Shown here in pieces: positions 34,832 through 44,607 of a stretch of 64,000 bases of DNA. The stretch comes from Shewanella gelidimarina (GTDB lineage Bacteria; Pseudomonadota; Gammaproteobacteria; Enterobacterales; Shewanellaceae): NCBI RefSeq assembly GCF_023283945.1, contig NZ_JAKIKW010000021.1, forward strand, positions 1 through 64,000. Reading direction: 5' to 3'. Position 1 is the first letter of the stretch. Each line of letters opens with the position of its first letter. Made by a program: the position numbers and the translations under genes. The notes below the pieces were generated by a model. The model was not told the DNA's origin. It did not search any database and was given only the letters and a program-made list of their open reading frames with translations.

Positions 34832-36715
34832 TTAACTCGATAACCCCACAGCATCATCTGTAAGTAGCTGTAGACTGGCAAACTCACGATAAAGCTCACT
34901 GCTTTGCATTAACTCTTTATGGGTGCCACTTGCCACTACCAGTCCCTTCTCTAGCACTAAAATACGATCAGCATTGATAACCGTTGCCAATCGATGGGCA
35001 ATAATCAAAGTGGTTTTATTCACCATTAGCCTGTCTAGCGCTTGTTTTACTTTTTGCTCACTGATGGCGTCGAGTGCACTCGTGGCTTCGTCCAGCAGTA
35101 AAATCGGTCGGTCAGCAAGAATAGCGCGAGCAATAGCGATGCGTTGCTTTTGTCCACCAGACAAACGAACACCCCGCTCACCTAAATAGGTTTGATAGCC
35201 GTCGGTAAACTCAGCTATAAACTCATCGGCTCTGGCGGCAATACAGGCTTGTTTCACTTCAGCTTCGGTGGCATCCAAACGTCCATAACGCACATTTTCC
35301 AGTACACTGCTGGCAAAAATAACCGACTCTTGTGGCACCAAGGCATATTGCTGGCGCAAGGATTGAGGGCTTAACTTAGCGATATCAACACCGTCTAATT
35401 CAATGCTACCGCTTTTTAACACATAGAAACGTTGCAGTAGTTCGAACAAAGTACTTTTACCGGCACCGCTCGCCCCGACCAATGCAACCCGTTCGGCTGG
35501 CTTGATGTGAATGTCTAAGCCTTGGATGACATCACTCTCTCCGTCTTGCTCAATGCCGCCCTCGCGAATATTGCTGTAAGCAAATCGCACTTGCTTTAAC
35601 TGCAGTTCGCCGCGCACCAACGCTGGTAACGACAGCGGTTCGGCCACAGTCGGAATATCAATCGGAGTTTCCACTAACTCAATAAGGCGCTCAGTTGCAC
35701 CTGCAGCGCGTTGAATTTCGCCGATCACTTCGCTAATGGTTGCCACAGAACCTGCCACCATCACCGCATAAAACATAAAGGCTGATAGCTCACCGCTGGT
35801 GATACTGCCATTCATCACATCGTGTGCGCCAACCCAGGTGACTAACGCTATCGCCAAGATGCTCAAAAACATCACTAACGAAATTAAAATAGAGCGATAC
35901 TTTATTCGCCCTTTGGCGGCGTCCATAATCGCTTCGACCCGATCATTGAATAGCGCTCGATCTCTGTCTTCATGGGAATAGGCCTGCACGGTGTGGATCT
36001 CATGTAGCGTTTCATCGACATAAGCGCCTAAGTCACCCACTTTGTCTTGGCTTTTACGCGACAAGTCGCGCACCTTACGGCCGAAAAAGAAGATAGGGCC
36101 CAACACCATAGGGACTGCGAGTAGCACTAATCCTGTCATTTTAAGACTGGTTATTGCCATCATGACAATGCCACCAATCACAGTCACGCTGGCTCTCAGT
36201 GCCATCGACAAACTTTGACCGACCACCGATTGCAACAACGTAGAATCGGCCGTAAAGCGTGAAATAACCTCACCGGTGCGCAGTTTTGCGTAAAATCCAG
36301 GCGAGAGTTTGAGTAGATGGTCATACACTTTCAAACGAATATCGGCGCTAACGCGTTCACCTAACCAAGTCATTAAGTAGAAACGGCAAAAAATGGCGCT
36401 ACTGCTGAGCGCGGTGATCCCAACCACCAGTAAAATAATTTCATTAAGGCGTGAACCATTGTCTTGCAAAAAGCCTTCATCGACCATTAAGCGCACGCCT
36501 TGTCCCAGCGACAGCCAAGCGAGTGAACCAATAAAGAGGAAGATAATGGCGGCTATCACCTTAACGCGATAGGGTTTTAAAAAAGCACCAATCCATGGCA
36601 AAACGGCGCGATGGCTAACATGTGGCTTATTCGTCGCAGTGTTTTCAAGCAGCGCTTTACTTGGCGCAGTGGTCTCGGCGGTCTTTGATGAGACAGAAGA
36701 TACTGATTGGCTCAA
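34832..36715 (-). CDS. MsbA-like ABC exporter (fused TMD-NBD)
   Basis: 627 aa half-transporter. TMD (about 40-330) with six TM helices, then an ATPase domain: Walker A GASGAGKST, Q-loop, signature LSGGQKQR, Walker B ILLLDEATSALD and H-loop AHRLATV. The fold group includes MsbA/BmrA/LmrA; the substrate is unknown and could be lipid or drug. Start is a TTG at 36715 with AGGA 8 nt upstream; no in-frame ATG with a ribosome site lies nearer. It lies downstream of the hugZ gene on the same strand, but the 36761-36776 hairpin separates them. Confidence 0.83.
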   Translation of the reverse strand: MSQSVSSVSSKTAETTAPSKALLENTATNKPHVSHRAVLPWIGAFLKPYRVKVIAAIIFLFIGSLAWLSLGQGVRLMVDEGFLQDNGSRLNEIILLVVGITALSSSAIFCRFYLMTWLGERVSADIRLKVYDHLLKLSPGFYAKLRTGEVISRFTADSTLLQSVVGQSLSMALRASVTVIGGIVMMAITSLKMTGLVLLAVPMVLGPIFFFGRKVRDLSRKSQDKVGDLGAYVDETLHEIHTVQAYSHEDRDRALFNDRVEAIMDAAKGRIKYRSILISLVMFLSILAIALVTWVGAHDVMNGSITSGELSAFMFYAVMVAGSVATISEVIGEIQRAAGATERLIELVETPIDIPTVAEPLSLPALVRGELQLKQVRFAYSNIREGGIEQDGESDVIQGLDIHIKPAERVALVGASGAGKSTLFELLQRFYVLKSGSIELDGVDIAKLSPQSLRQQYALVPQESVIFASSVLENVRYGRLDATEAEVKQACIAARADEFIAEFTDGYQTYLGERGVRLSGGQKQRIAIARAILADRPILLLDEATSALDAISEQKVKQALDRLMVNKTTLIIAHRLATVINADRILVLEKGLVVASGTHKELMQSSELYREFASLQLLTDDAVGLSS

Positions 36716-36754
36716 TGAAGTGTCCTAAATTTTAATGTAAACAACATTAGAATA

Positions 36755-36778
36755 ACAAAACCCGCATGAGAGCGGGCA
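36755..36778 (-). terminator. terminator of hugA-hutX-hugZ
   Basis: Stem CCCGC / GCGGG (36761-36765, 36772-36776), followed on the minus strand by TTTTGTT. Confidence 0.65.
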
Positions 36779-36866
36779 ATGTTTATAGAAAAGCTTTGTA
36801 TGAGAGTATGTTCCTCTAAACTTGCGCTTAAGGCTTATCTCTGCACGGCATTTGCCGCATTCGTCA

Positions 36867-37415
36867 TTAACTTATCGTGTCAGCAAGTTCCGCTTTAGGC
36901 GTGCCATGGTGGCCGTCACGTTTCCAATTTACATCTAAAAGCTCTGAACCAGAAAGACTAAAGGCTTGGCCAAATCCCTTTACATATAATCCATGATGAG
37001 GGTTAAGTTTAAACAAGTTAAAGTCGGTCAGGGCCGCTAAATTATCAATCATCTCGCCAAAGCGGGCAGACAATGCCGCTACGCCTTTAGTAAAGGTCTC
37101 GCTATCTCGTGCAACAAGCTCTGCAGTGGCATCAAAGGTGAGTCGCTTACGGGCAAATACTGACTTTGCTTCTGATTCATCTTCAAGCAACATAACAGAC
37201 AGCTTATTAGATGCTTTAAGGTTAGTGCCATGGCGTGCAAGTTCACTGACCAGAATATAAAAACCATCGTCAGCCAAGGCAAAAGGCGCATAGCTGGCAT
37301 TGGGCACGCCATTGGCATCTTGGGTGGCTAGCTGCAGGGTTGAACGGGCAGCTTTAAACGCTTCTATTTCAGGTAATAGCTTCTCACGTAATCTTTGTTC
37401 TTTTACAGTCGTCAT
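36867..37415 (-). CDS. hugZ: haem-utilisation oxygenase HugZ/HutZ
   Basis: 182 aa, pyridoxamine-phosphate-oxidase-like split-barrel fold. HutZ-type proteins bind haem and cleave it to release iron. Typical stretch DANGVPNASYAPFALADDGFYILVSELARHGTNL (summarised: beta strands about 30-65), C-terminal NPHHGLYVKGFGQAF where the paired His may be a haem ligand region, and the His-rich tail RDGHHG. Third gene of the minus-strand hugA-hutX-hugZ operon; the hutW gene of the usual hutWXZ group is 11 kb away at 48.3 kb. The name hugZ or hutZ depends on the convention used. Confidence 0.88.
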   Translation of the reverse strand: MTTVKEQRLREKLLPEIEAFKAARSTLQLATQDANGVPNASYAPFALADDGFYILVSELARHGTNLKASNKLSVMLLEDESEAKSVFARKRLTFDATAELVARDSETFTKGVAALSARFGEMIDNLAALTDFNLFKLNPHHGLYVKGFGQAFSLSGSELLDVNWKRDGHHGTPKAELADTIS

Positions 37416-37505
37416 TGCTCGGCTCTCTTATTTTTTAAGTGGCTAGATGCCACATATCAGGTGCTAGGTCGTATTGACGACCAGCGAGGTTATAGGCATG
37501 AGTCG

Positions 37506-38018
37506 CTAGGCGGTCGCGGTTTGTAGCTCTGCTTTTAGCGCATTAAAACGGGCGACTTGCTCAGGTAGTAACACTCGCTTCTTATCTCGGCCTAAATACA
37601 CCTTGAACACCACTTCGCCTTGTCCGCCGAAGAAGTTAATGGAATGGCTCTCGCTGCCTCTAAACGGTTTGCTTATCAGTGCTATTGCACTAATGTCATC
37701 CAGCTTTAAATGCCCGTGTAGTCCCTCGCCTTTAGTGATGAGATTATAATAACCATGGGCATACTTCCCTTTCGGGAAAGCACCTTTAAACTCAAAGATA
37801 CTGCCAGAGACTGACACAATCGTGGTCATGTTGCCCCACTCTGGCAGCGACGTTAATAAGCTGTCTTTTTCAGTGATAGGCAGTAGCGCAAGCTGATCAA
37901 CCGGCAATGCTGACACCACTTCAAACTCACTAATCTTGAGTTCTACGGCAATTTGGCTGGGCATTGCCGCGGGGTTATCGATTAAATGCTGGCGAATGGT
38001 TTCAATGGTCGTTGACAT
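37506..38018 (-). CDS. hutX: cytosolic haem carrier HutX
   Basis: 170 aa from the ATG at 38018, with GGAG 8 nt upstream; the longer open frame starts in unlikely sequence. HutX-type proteins bind haem and deliver it to HutZ. Contains the conserved GKYAHGYYNLITKGEGLHGHL (about 88-105, summarised) and SINFFGGQGEVVFKVYLGRD segments. Sits between hugA (upstream) and hugZ. Confidence 0.88.
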   Translation of the reverse strand: MSTTIETIRQHLIDNPAAMPSQIAVELKISEFEVVSALPVDQLALLPITEKDSLLTSLPEWGNMTTIVSVSGSIFEFKGAFPKGKYAHGYYNLITKGEGLHGHLKLDDISAIALISKPFRGSESHSINFFGGQGEVVFKVYLGRDKKRVLLPEQVARFNALKAELQTATA

Positions 38019-38097
38019 GGAATATCTCCAAAATATTAAAATGGCAAAGAGGCTAATCATTACTGACTTAGCCTCCGGGTTAATTGTTTAGCTTTGT

Positions 38098-40149
38098 TTA
38101 GAAGCTATAACGCGCCGACAATTTATAGTTCCGTCCCTGTTCATACAGAGTTTGCCACGCTTGTTGATATTCCTCATCACCGATATTTTCTACTGCAAAG
38201 TCGACTCTTAGCCCTTCAAAAGTGCCCATAGCAGGTTCCCATGCCACGTATAGATCCCACAGTTTGTAAGAATCGTATGACTCGGTGTAATCGCTAGGTA
38301 ACTGATCTTGCTCTGCTACGTAGGTAAAACGAGTACCAAACTTCATGTCACCTTCCATGATGGCTTGCGACACATCGAAGCCGAGCTTTTTAGCTGGAAC
38401 GTTGGTGAGGTAATCTCCTTCGGTCTTATCTTTGCCTTCTGTTTGGCCGTAATTAAAGCTAACTCGCGTCTGCTCATAGCGGTAACGAGTACTAAATTCA
38501 AAACCAGTGAGTTTAGCTTCATCAACGTTGTCCCATGAGGTTGTTTGCTCAAAGCCAGGAATGCCCATTAGTGGGTTAGAGACTGATTGTTCGATAAAAT
38601 CATCAACATCATTTCTAAACACGTTTAAGGTAATCGCTAACTCATCATCACCGGCAAGTTCAGAGAAACGAAGATCAGCTTTAATCTCCTTGTTTTGGGC
38701 TTTTTCAGCTTGCAAATCTGGATTGATTTCAAAGGTATTACAGAGCCCACCGGGCAAGAATCCCGGAATAGGAGGAATACAGTAATGCGTACCTGTTGAG
38801 TACATCTCTTCAATGCTTGGGGCACGGAACGCTTGGTCAAATCGCGCGCTTAGGGTTAACCATTCCGTGGTGGTCCAAACCAATCCTATTGACGGCGAAA
38901 ATGCATTGTCATCAGATTGCGCGTTAAGGTTGTTACTTTCATTTTTAAACGCGTCGTAACGCACAGCGGCGTCAACAGACCAGTTTTCACTTAAGCTGAT
39001 ATCGGCGCGGGTAAAGGCGCCCCAGACCGTGGTTTCGCCGTCAATATCGTCAGGGCGTTGGCCAGTTTGACCGCTGTCATCACGTACCGTTTTAATTGAA
39101 TCTTTGTAGCCATCAATACCATAGGTCAGCACAGTATTGGAAAATTTAGAGCTATTATTGATACTAAATCCAAGCGTGTCGTATTCGGTGCTATCAACTT
39201 GGTTTTTAGTGACCCTGTCTTCATCGTAATCGGTACCATTCCAATAGAAGGTAGCATTAAGATCGAGATAGTGATTATCCGTTGGGTTTAAGCTGTAATC
39301 CAAGGTCACATTTTGATCATTGGTTTTGCGCTTAACCAAAGGCACTGAACTGCCAACATTAGTCGTCGGATTACTCGGTACCAGCTCATCAATTTTAGAA
39401 AAACGGGTAGACAGTTGCAGACGTTGATCATCTGTCGGTTGCCAACCAAATTTCGCTAAGCCGCTGGTTCCCTCTGAAGCACTGTTTTCAAGCGTCTGAT
39501 CATTACCCACTTTGATGTTGTTACTGTCGTAATAACTACCGTTTAGCAGCCAATCAACGCTTCCAGCATCAGCGGTATCTGCTAAGCCGTAGATTGCACC
39601 ACTGGTTTTAGCGCGATCGCCGTTGGTTTCGAAACCTTGCTTAATGTAGCCACCAAAGGTGTCTTCCTCTTCCAGAAAGTCCTGCGCAGATTTGGTGTTT
39701 TGCGCCACGACGCCGCCTATAGCGCCACTGCCCCAAAGGCTACTGGCTGGACCACGCACCACTTCAATAGAACTCAGTAGTTCAGGGTCCATAAAGTAAG
39801 TGCCGCGATGGCCAGAACTGGTATTTTGACGCGCGCCGTCAATCGTTTGCAATACTCGCTGACCGCCTAAACCACGAATTTCAACCCCTTGAGATGATGC
39901 GCGAGGGCCATTTGAGACATTAACATTGGCTACATTCTTAAGCGCCTGCGCAACCGATGCAGGTTGTTGTTCCTGCAACTGCTCTTCAGAGATCACTGCG
40001 ACAGAGCGGCTGGTTTCAGACACTTTTTCACTCACGCGAGTGGCCGAGACCAATACTTCATCAAATTCGGTAACTTGCTTTACTGGCTCTGCATATACAC
40101 TGGAGCTAAGAGCCATTGCCATAGCGACGACGAGCGGCTTCTTGTTCAT
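38098..40149 (-). CDS. hugA: TonB-dependent haem receptor HugA/HutA
   Basis: 683 aa outer-membrane receptor. Signal peptide about 1-20, TonB box FDEVLVSATR, plug, barrel. The haem-receptor FRAP (AFRAPSIEEM) and NPDL (FEINPDL) motifs flank a loop with a His (GTHYC), the arrangement seen in HutA/HemR-type receptors. C-terminal strand ends KLSARYSF. First gene of the minus-strand operon with hutX and hugZ; Fur box at 40270-40288 in the divergent promoter region with tonB. Confidence 0.9.
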   Translation of the reverse strand: MNKKPLVVAMAMALSSSVYAEPVKQVTEFDEVLVSATRVSEKVSETSRSVAVISEEQLQEQQPASVAQALKNVANVNVSNGPRASSQGVEIRGLGGQRVLQTIDGARQNTSSGHRGTYFMDPELLSSIEVVRGPASSLWGSGAIGGVVAQNTKSAQDFLEEEDTFGGYIKQGFETNGDRAKTSGAIYGLADTADAGSVDWLLNGSYYDSNNIKVGNDQTLENSASEGTSGLAKFGWQPTDDQRLQLSTRFSKIDELVPSNPTTNVGSSVPLVKRKTNDQNVTLDYSLNPTDNHYLDLNATFYWNGTDYDEDRVTKNQVDSTEYDTLGFSINNSSKFSNTVLTYGIDGYKDSIKTVRDDSGQTGQRPDDIDGETTVWGAFTRADISLSENWSVDAAVRYDAFKNESNNLNAQSDDNAFSPSIGLVWTTTEWLTLSARFDQAFRAPSIEEMYSTGTHYCIPPIPGFLPGGLCNTFEINPDLQAEKAQNKEIKADLRFSELAGDDELAITLNVFRNDVDDFIEQSVSNPLMGIPGFEQTTSWDNVDEAKLTGFEFSTRYRYEQTRVSFNYGQTEGKDKTEGDYLTNVPAKKLGFDVSQAIMEGDMKFGTRFTYVAEQDQLPSDYTESYDSYKLWDLYVAWEPAMGTFEGLRVDFAVENIGDEEYQQAWQTLYEQGRNYKLSARYSF

Positions 40150-40269
40150 GTTTCAATCCTCAAGGTAAGTTTATGGGGTAGCGACAACAACTCATTTAGT
40201 CCATTAATTGTGCAGATTCGAACACCCTATCTATTATTTTTGGCACTTTACCTGAGAAAAAAACATAGA

Positions 40270-40288
40270 TCAAATGAAAATCATTATC
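40270..40288. promoter_or_regulatory. Fur box between hugA and tonB
   Basis: TCAAATGAAAATCATTATC matches 14 of 19 positions of GATAATGATAATCATTATC, with the right half complete (AATCATTATC). One box sits in the gap for both divergent operons. Confidence 0.7.
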
Positions 40289-40452
40289 ATTTGCGATCCT
40301 CTTACGATTCGTATATCGTATTGGTAACTTGTTGAGACTATGACATGTAACCTTTTGTAAATTATGTATATTGTAAGCTTTGTAAAGTTTACTGCAGCAT
40401 AAAAAAACACTTAGGGATATTGCTGTAGTGATGATTGAAAAAGAAAACGGCC

Positions 40453-41157
40453 ATGACTCCTAAACGATATTTTGCTTTTGGTTGCTTAACCCTATTGATC
40501 CAAGGGGGGGTACTCGCCTCGCAAAATAGTGAAGCAACAATCCAGCTAAGCTCAGGCTCTGCTATGGGTTCCAATCAGGCGGTTAATCTGTCTATTGCGA
40601 TGCAAGCCAGCCAAGCGCCAGCAAGTGAAACGGCTACACCTAAGGCTAAGGCGGTTAAAAAGCTTGAGCCAAAGCCCGTCGTAAAGAAGGCTGCAAAACC
40701 GATAGCAGAAATCGCGGCTAAGCCTAAACCCGTTGCCAAGCAACTGCCGACGGAGACCGCAAAAACGCTAGCCAGCAAGGTGGAAAAGGTTGTTGAAAAG
40801 CAGCCGCAAAAGCCGAGCAGCCAGCAATTGGCTCACAATCAAGCTCAAGCAAAAGCTAAGCAAGGGGTAAGTAAGCAATCCGTTGCGCTAAACCAGCCGA
40901 CTTTTGCTGCCCCGCCCGCTCAGCCTCACTACCCTAAGAAAGCCCGTAAACGCGGTTTTCAAGGCACTGCGACTATCGAAGTGATGTTCAATCAGGTCGG
41001 CGAGCAAATATCACTCACCTTGGTGGATAGTTCAGGTTACCGATTACTCGATAAAGCTGCGCTTAACGCTGTAGAAAAGTGGCAGTTTTCTGCGCCCTCA
41101 CCGCAAACCGCTTACGCCTATACCGTGCGAGTGCCGGTTAAATTTGAGCTGAACTAA
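40453..41157 (+). CDS. tonB: energy transducer TonB
   Basis: 234 aa from the ATG at 40453 (an upstream TTG at 40435 would add six residues). N-terminal hydrophobic segment (about 5-23), a Pro/Lys-rich spacer (about 50-160) and the TonB C-terminal domain (YPKKARKRGFQGTATIEVMF with the YP motif, then AALNAVEKWQFSAP). It transmits proton-motive force from ExbB-ExbD to outer-membrane receptors, here hugA and possibly btuB. First gene of tonB-exbB-exbD-hutB-hutC-hutD. The N-terminal helix lacks the SxxxH motif I would expect of a TonB1-type anchor, which is unusual. Confidence 0.85.
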   Translation: MTPKRYFAFGCLTLLIQGGVLASQNSEATIQLSSGSAMGSNQAVNLSIAMQASQAPASETATPKAKAVKKLEPKPVVKKAAKPIAEIAAKPKPVAKQLPTETAKTLASKVEKVVEKQPQKPSSQQLAHNQAQAKAKQGVSKQSVALNQPTFAAPPAQPHYPKKARKRGFQGTATIEVMFNQVGEQISLTLVDSSGYRLLDKAALNAVEKWQFSAPSPQTAYAYTVRVPVKFELN

Positions 41158-41238
41158 ATCTGAATTCAAGCCGAGCGTGTAAACCCATCGCGCTAGGCAC
41201 AGCTTATTCCAACTGCCCTTCTAGGAGTGAGAGGCCGC

Positions 41239-41269
41239 TTAACTTCAATCGCAGTGTGATTAAAGTTAA
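41239..41269. repeat. inverted repeat between tonB and exbB
   Basis: TTAACTTCAATC / GATTAAAGTTAA with one mismatch and a 7-nt loop, in the 186-nt tonB-exbB gap. It may be a partial terminator or attenuator; no T run follows. Confidence 0.5.
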
Positions 41270-41343
41270 CCCGTGCGTTTTAGGGACATGCCACCAACAC
41301 CGTTAATACCAGGCGATAAATGCTTATCGCAGAGGAAAAGTAA

Positions 41344-42117
41344 ATGTCTCAACCGCTAACGCCATCACTATCTCAAGGGTTGTCTCAGCCTTTATACCAA
41401 CAACTTTCAGAACAACTTGGCTACCTAACTTGGCCGCTGTTTATCTGCGCTTTTGTAGCCTTAATGATCATTCTCGAACGACTCGCGCTTGTGCTATATG
41501 AGTTGCCTAAACGGGATAGTTGGTTGACTCAACTACGCCAACAAGCTCGCAGTGCGACCCCAGAGCAGCGCCAACAATTAATGGCACAGATAAGCCAAGG
41601 CCGCAGCATGCTGGCTAAAGGCACCGCGCTACTGCTAAGCCATAGCGATCAAAACCGCCTAATGCGCGAAGAGATCGTCAGTCTCTGGCTCGTGAAGCAA
41701 AAAAGTAAACTATTGTCTGGCCTAAAAATATTACAGGTTATCGGAATTATCACCCCGCTACTTGGGCTGTTAGGGACGGTTCTCGGGCTGATTGAGATGT
41801 TCAACCAGCTTGGGTTATCGGACGGTCCAGTCACTCCATCGCAGCTTGCATCAGGTCTTGGCTTAGCGATGAACACCACCGCTGCTGGTCTTATTATTGC
41901 GGTTCCGGCGATCACTATGGCGCACCTATTGACCCTTTGGGCCGAGAGACGCTGCAATAAAATCACTCATGTATTGAACCTACTCAATTTGTGGCTTGAG
42001 GGCTTTGATCAAGCCTTAAGTATCGGCAGCGATACCGCCGCGCAGCTATGCAGCAAAGCGGCTACCTGTAAAGAAGCCAGCTGCCAATCAGCGACAACGC
42101 TGGCGGAGCCAAGCTGA
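41344..42117 (+). CDS. exbB: TonB-system proton channel subunit ExbB
   Basis: 257 aa MotA/TolQ/ExbB-family protein. TM1 near 30-48, then a long cytosolic loop, then the conserved TM2-TM3 pair (IGIITPLLGLLGTVLGLIEMF and SGLGLAMNTTAAGLIIAVPAIT). Forms the pentameric proton channel with ExbD, driving TonB. Its stop overlaps the exbD ATG (TGATG). Confidence 0.92.
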   Translation: MSQPLTPSLSQGLSQPLYQQLSEQLGYLTWPLFICAFVALMIILERLALVLYELPKRDSWLTQLRQQARSATPEQRQQLMAQISQGRSMLAKGTALLLSHSDQNRLMREEIVSLWLVKQKSKLLSGLKILQVIGIITPLLGLLGTVLGLIEMFNQLGLSDGPVTPSQLASGLGLAMNTTAAGLIIAVPAITMAHLLTLWAERRCNKITHVLNLLNLWLEGFDQALSIGSDTAAQLCSKAATCKEASCQSATTLAEPS

Positions 42118-42530
42118 TGATGGGTTGTGACACGAATGACAGCGTTGCACTTTCTGGCCTAGATCTAACGCCGCTGATTGACATCATTTTTATCGTACTG
42201 GTATTTCTTTTACTCACCGCCAATACGCAATTATTGAGCCTGCCTGTGGATGTTCCCACCGAAGCAGATTCCAGTTTAAATGCCCTTTCGCAAGATAAAC
42301 ATGTCGCGATAAATATCATGACAGATCAGCCACACTGGGCGATTGATGGTGTGAGTTATCTGAAGTTTGATGATTTTGAGGTGGCATTTATTAGCGCCTT
42401 GAAAGCCAGCCCGAAAGCTAAAGTCATTGTTGCTGCCGACAAAGCCGCGCCAGTGCAACCGCTGATGAATGTGTTAGCGCTAATGCAACGACAACAGATC
42501 AGCAATACCCAGATTTTGATGGAACCCTAA
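42117..42530 (+). CDS. exbD: TonB-system subunit ExbD
   Basis: 137 aa. One TM helix after a short N-terminus, DLTPLIDIIFIVLVFLL, with the Asp that carries the proton path, then a periplasmic domain. Either of the two adjacent ATGs (42117, 42120) may start it. Overlaps exbB. Confidence 0.92.
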   Translation: MMGCDTNDSVALSGLDLTPLIDIIFIVLVFLLLTANTQLLSLPVDVPTEADSSLNALSQDKHVAINIMTDQPHWAIDGVSYLKFDDFEVAFISALKASPKAKVIVAADKAAPVQPLMNVLALMQRQQISNTQILMEP

Positions 42531-42594
42531 CAACCTTAAACGAGCAATATCGACTTGCTTACGGCATTCCTTTTTATTATTTTGGAGCTTTTTA

Positions 42595-43551
42595 ATGTTC
42601 AACTGTACAACTCATTTAAAAACTAAATTATCAACCCGCTTTAAAACCACTTCTAAGATGGGCGCCACAGCCATCTTCAGTATCTTGGCGCTAATCAGTT
42701 CTTCGGCCTACGCCCATGATGGCGAGCACGTTAATGGGCATGAACAATCATCAACACCGCGGGTTATCAGCGCTGGCGCGGGTATGACCGAGCTGGTTTT
42801 TGCCCTCGATGCGGGTGACGAACTGGTGGCAGTCGATTCCACCAGCCAACTGCCTAAAGACAAAGAAGACATTGCCAAGCTTGGCTACCATCGCATGCTT
42901 TCAGCTGAAGGGATCTTAGCGCTTAGCCCAAGCCTAGTGCTGGGTTCTGACGCTATGGGGCCTAAAGCGACCTTAGATGTTTTAAGTTCAGCCAAGATTA
43001 ATGTCGTGCAGCTGCCTCATGCCAATACTCAAACTCAACTGTTTAGCAATATCGATGCTATGGGCCAGCTACTACAGCGTGAAACACAAGCTAAGCAACT
43101 TAAAACCGAACTACAGCAATCATTTACCGACATTGAGCGCAAGCAACAACGGATTGCTAGCAAAGGCGATGCCCCTAAAGTGTTGTTTCTACTGTTACAG
43201 GCCGACAGACCAGCGCGTGTTGGTGGCGATGATACCGCCGCCGATATCATTATCAAATTGGCTGGTGGCAACAACATCGCTGGTTTCTCTGGCTATAAAA
43301 GTGTCTCTCAAGAGGGCATTCTTGCCCTACAACCAGACGTCATTTTGATCTCAAACCGCGCTGATAAAGCGACTGAAGACCCAGTGCGTTCGCTACTGAA
43401 GAAAATGCCACTGCTGGCACATACTCCCGCAGGCAAAAACGAGCAGATCCAAAACCTTAACCCGCAAGCGCTGATCGGCGGCCTTGGAATTAGTGCTATC
43501 GAAGCGGCTGATAAACTTGCTAGCGATTTTATTAGCGTAAAACGCTACTAA
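42595..43551 (+). CDS. hutB: periplasmic haemin-binding protein HutB
   Basis: 318 aa TroA/BtuF-type binding protein of the haem ABC importer. Signal peptide region about 20-40 (ISSSAYA), a His-rich segment just after (HDGEHVNGHEQ), then the two-lobe fold (RVISAGAGMTELVFALDAGD, VGGDDTAADIIIKLAGGNNIAG). Passes haem from hugA to HutCD. GGAG 9 nt before the ATG at 42595. Confidence 0.9.
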   Translation: MFNCTTHLKTKLSTRFKTTSKMGATAIFSILALISSSAYAHDGEHVNGHEQSSTPRVISAGAGMTELVFALDAGDELVAVDSTSQLPKDKEDIAKLGYHRMLSAEGILALSPSLVLGSDAMGPKATLDVLSSAKINVVQLPHANTQTQLFSNIDAMGQLLQRETQAKQLKTELQQSFTDIERKQQRIASKGDAPKVLFLLLQADRPARVGGDDTAADIIIKLAGGNNIAGFSGYKSVSQEGILALQPDVILISNRADKATEDPVRSLLKKMPLLAHTPAGKNEQIQNLNPQALIGGLGISAIEAADKLASDFISVKRY

Positions 43552-43588
43552 ACCTTGTCCCTACGCCATTATTTAACAGGATTCGTAA

Positions 43589-44605
43589 ATGGATAATCGT
43601 CGTTGGCTTTGGCCCTGTTTGTTGACCGCTTTGGTCATCACTAGCCTGATGTCTGTCAGCATAGGTCCACTGCAAATTAGCCCTAGCGTGAGTTTCAGTG
43701 CCGTCATTAACTGGGCGACTCAAATTGACATAGGCAGTGTTGCCCCACACGAACAGTTAGTGATCGACCAAGTCCGCCTACCGCGTACATTGTTGGCGTT
43801 AGCAGTGGGTGCGGTACTGGCTCAGTGTGGCGCGGTGATGCAGGGGTTGTTTAGAAACCCACTGGCAGATCCCGGTATCATTGGAGTGTCGTCAGGTGCC
43901 GCCTTTGGCGCCGCTATCTGCATTGTGCTGTTTCCTCAAGGCGGTGAATACGCCGTGGCAATCAGTGCCTTTCTAGCTGGGTTAGTAACCACCTTAGTGG
44001 TTTACCGTTTAGCCAGTAGCCCTAGCGGAACCTCGGTTGTATTACTGCTGCTATCTGGCGTAGCCGTGGCAGCGCTTGCAGGCGCGGGCATCGGTCTACT
44101 CACCTATATGGCCGACGATATGGCATTGAGGGATCTCACCCTGTGGCAGCTCGGTTCTATCGCCGGCGCGCAGTGGCATTACGTCATATTAAGCTTGATC
44201 GCCTTAGCGGTGGTTAGTTGGCAGTTTAACCGCTCAGCTAAGGCGCTTAATGCGTTATTACTGGGTGAAGCTGAAGCGCGTCACTTAGGCTTAGATGTTG
44301 ATAAATTAAAACTCAAGCTCATCGTGCTTTGCGCTATTGGGGTGGGAATATCGGTTGCCGCCACTGGCATCATTGGTTTTATCGGCCTAGTCGTGCCGCA
44401 TTTGGTACGGATGATGGTGGGGCCAGATCATAAACAGCTACTGCCACTCAGTGCCATACTCGGCGCTGCATTGCTTGCGCTGGCCGATATCGGTGCTCGC
44501 GCCATTGTTGCGCCATCAGAGCTACCCGTAGGGTTGGTCACAGCGCTTATCGGTGCGCCGTTCTTCATCGTGTTATTACTCAAACAACGCAGTAAGTTGG
44601 TCTAG
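43589..44605 (+). CDS. hutC: haem ABC transporter permease HutC
   Basis: 338 aa FecCD/BtuC-family permease with about 10 TM helices. Typical [38 protein letters not shown] and [10 protein letters not shown] motifs (the latter near 265 contacts the ATPase). Forms the inner-membrane haem importer with HutB and HutD. Confidence 0.92.
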   Translation: MDNRRWLWPCLLTALVITSLMSVSIGPLQISPSVSFSAVINWATQIDIGSVAPHEQLVIDQVRLPRTLLALAVGAVLAQCGAVMQGLFRNPLADPGIIGVSSGAAFGAAICIVLFPQGGEYAVAISAFLAGLVTTLVVYRLASSPSGTSVVLLLLSGVAVAALAGAGIGLLTYMADDMALRDLTLWQLGSIAGAQWHYVILSLIALAVVSWQFNRSAKALNALLLGEAEARHLGLDVDKLKLKLIVLCAIGVGISVAATGIIGFIGLVVPHLVRMMVGPDHKQLLPLSAILGAALLALADIGARAIVAPSELPVGLVTALIGAPFFIVLLLKQRSKLV

Positions 44606-44607
44606 CC

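Noticed and set aside
40435-40452. TTG start for tonB at 40435
   Set aside because: Possible, but ATG 40453 gives a normal N-terminus and there is no better ribosome site for TTG.
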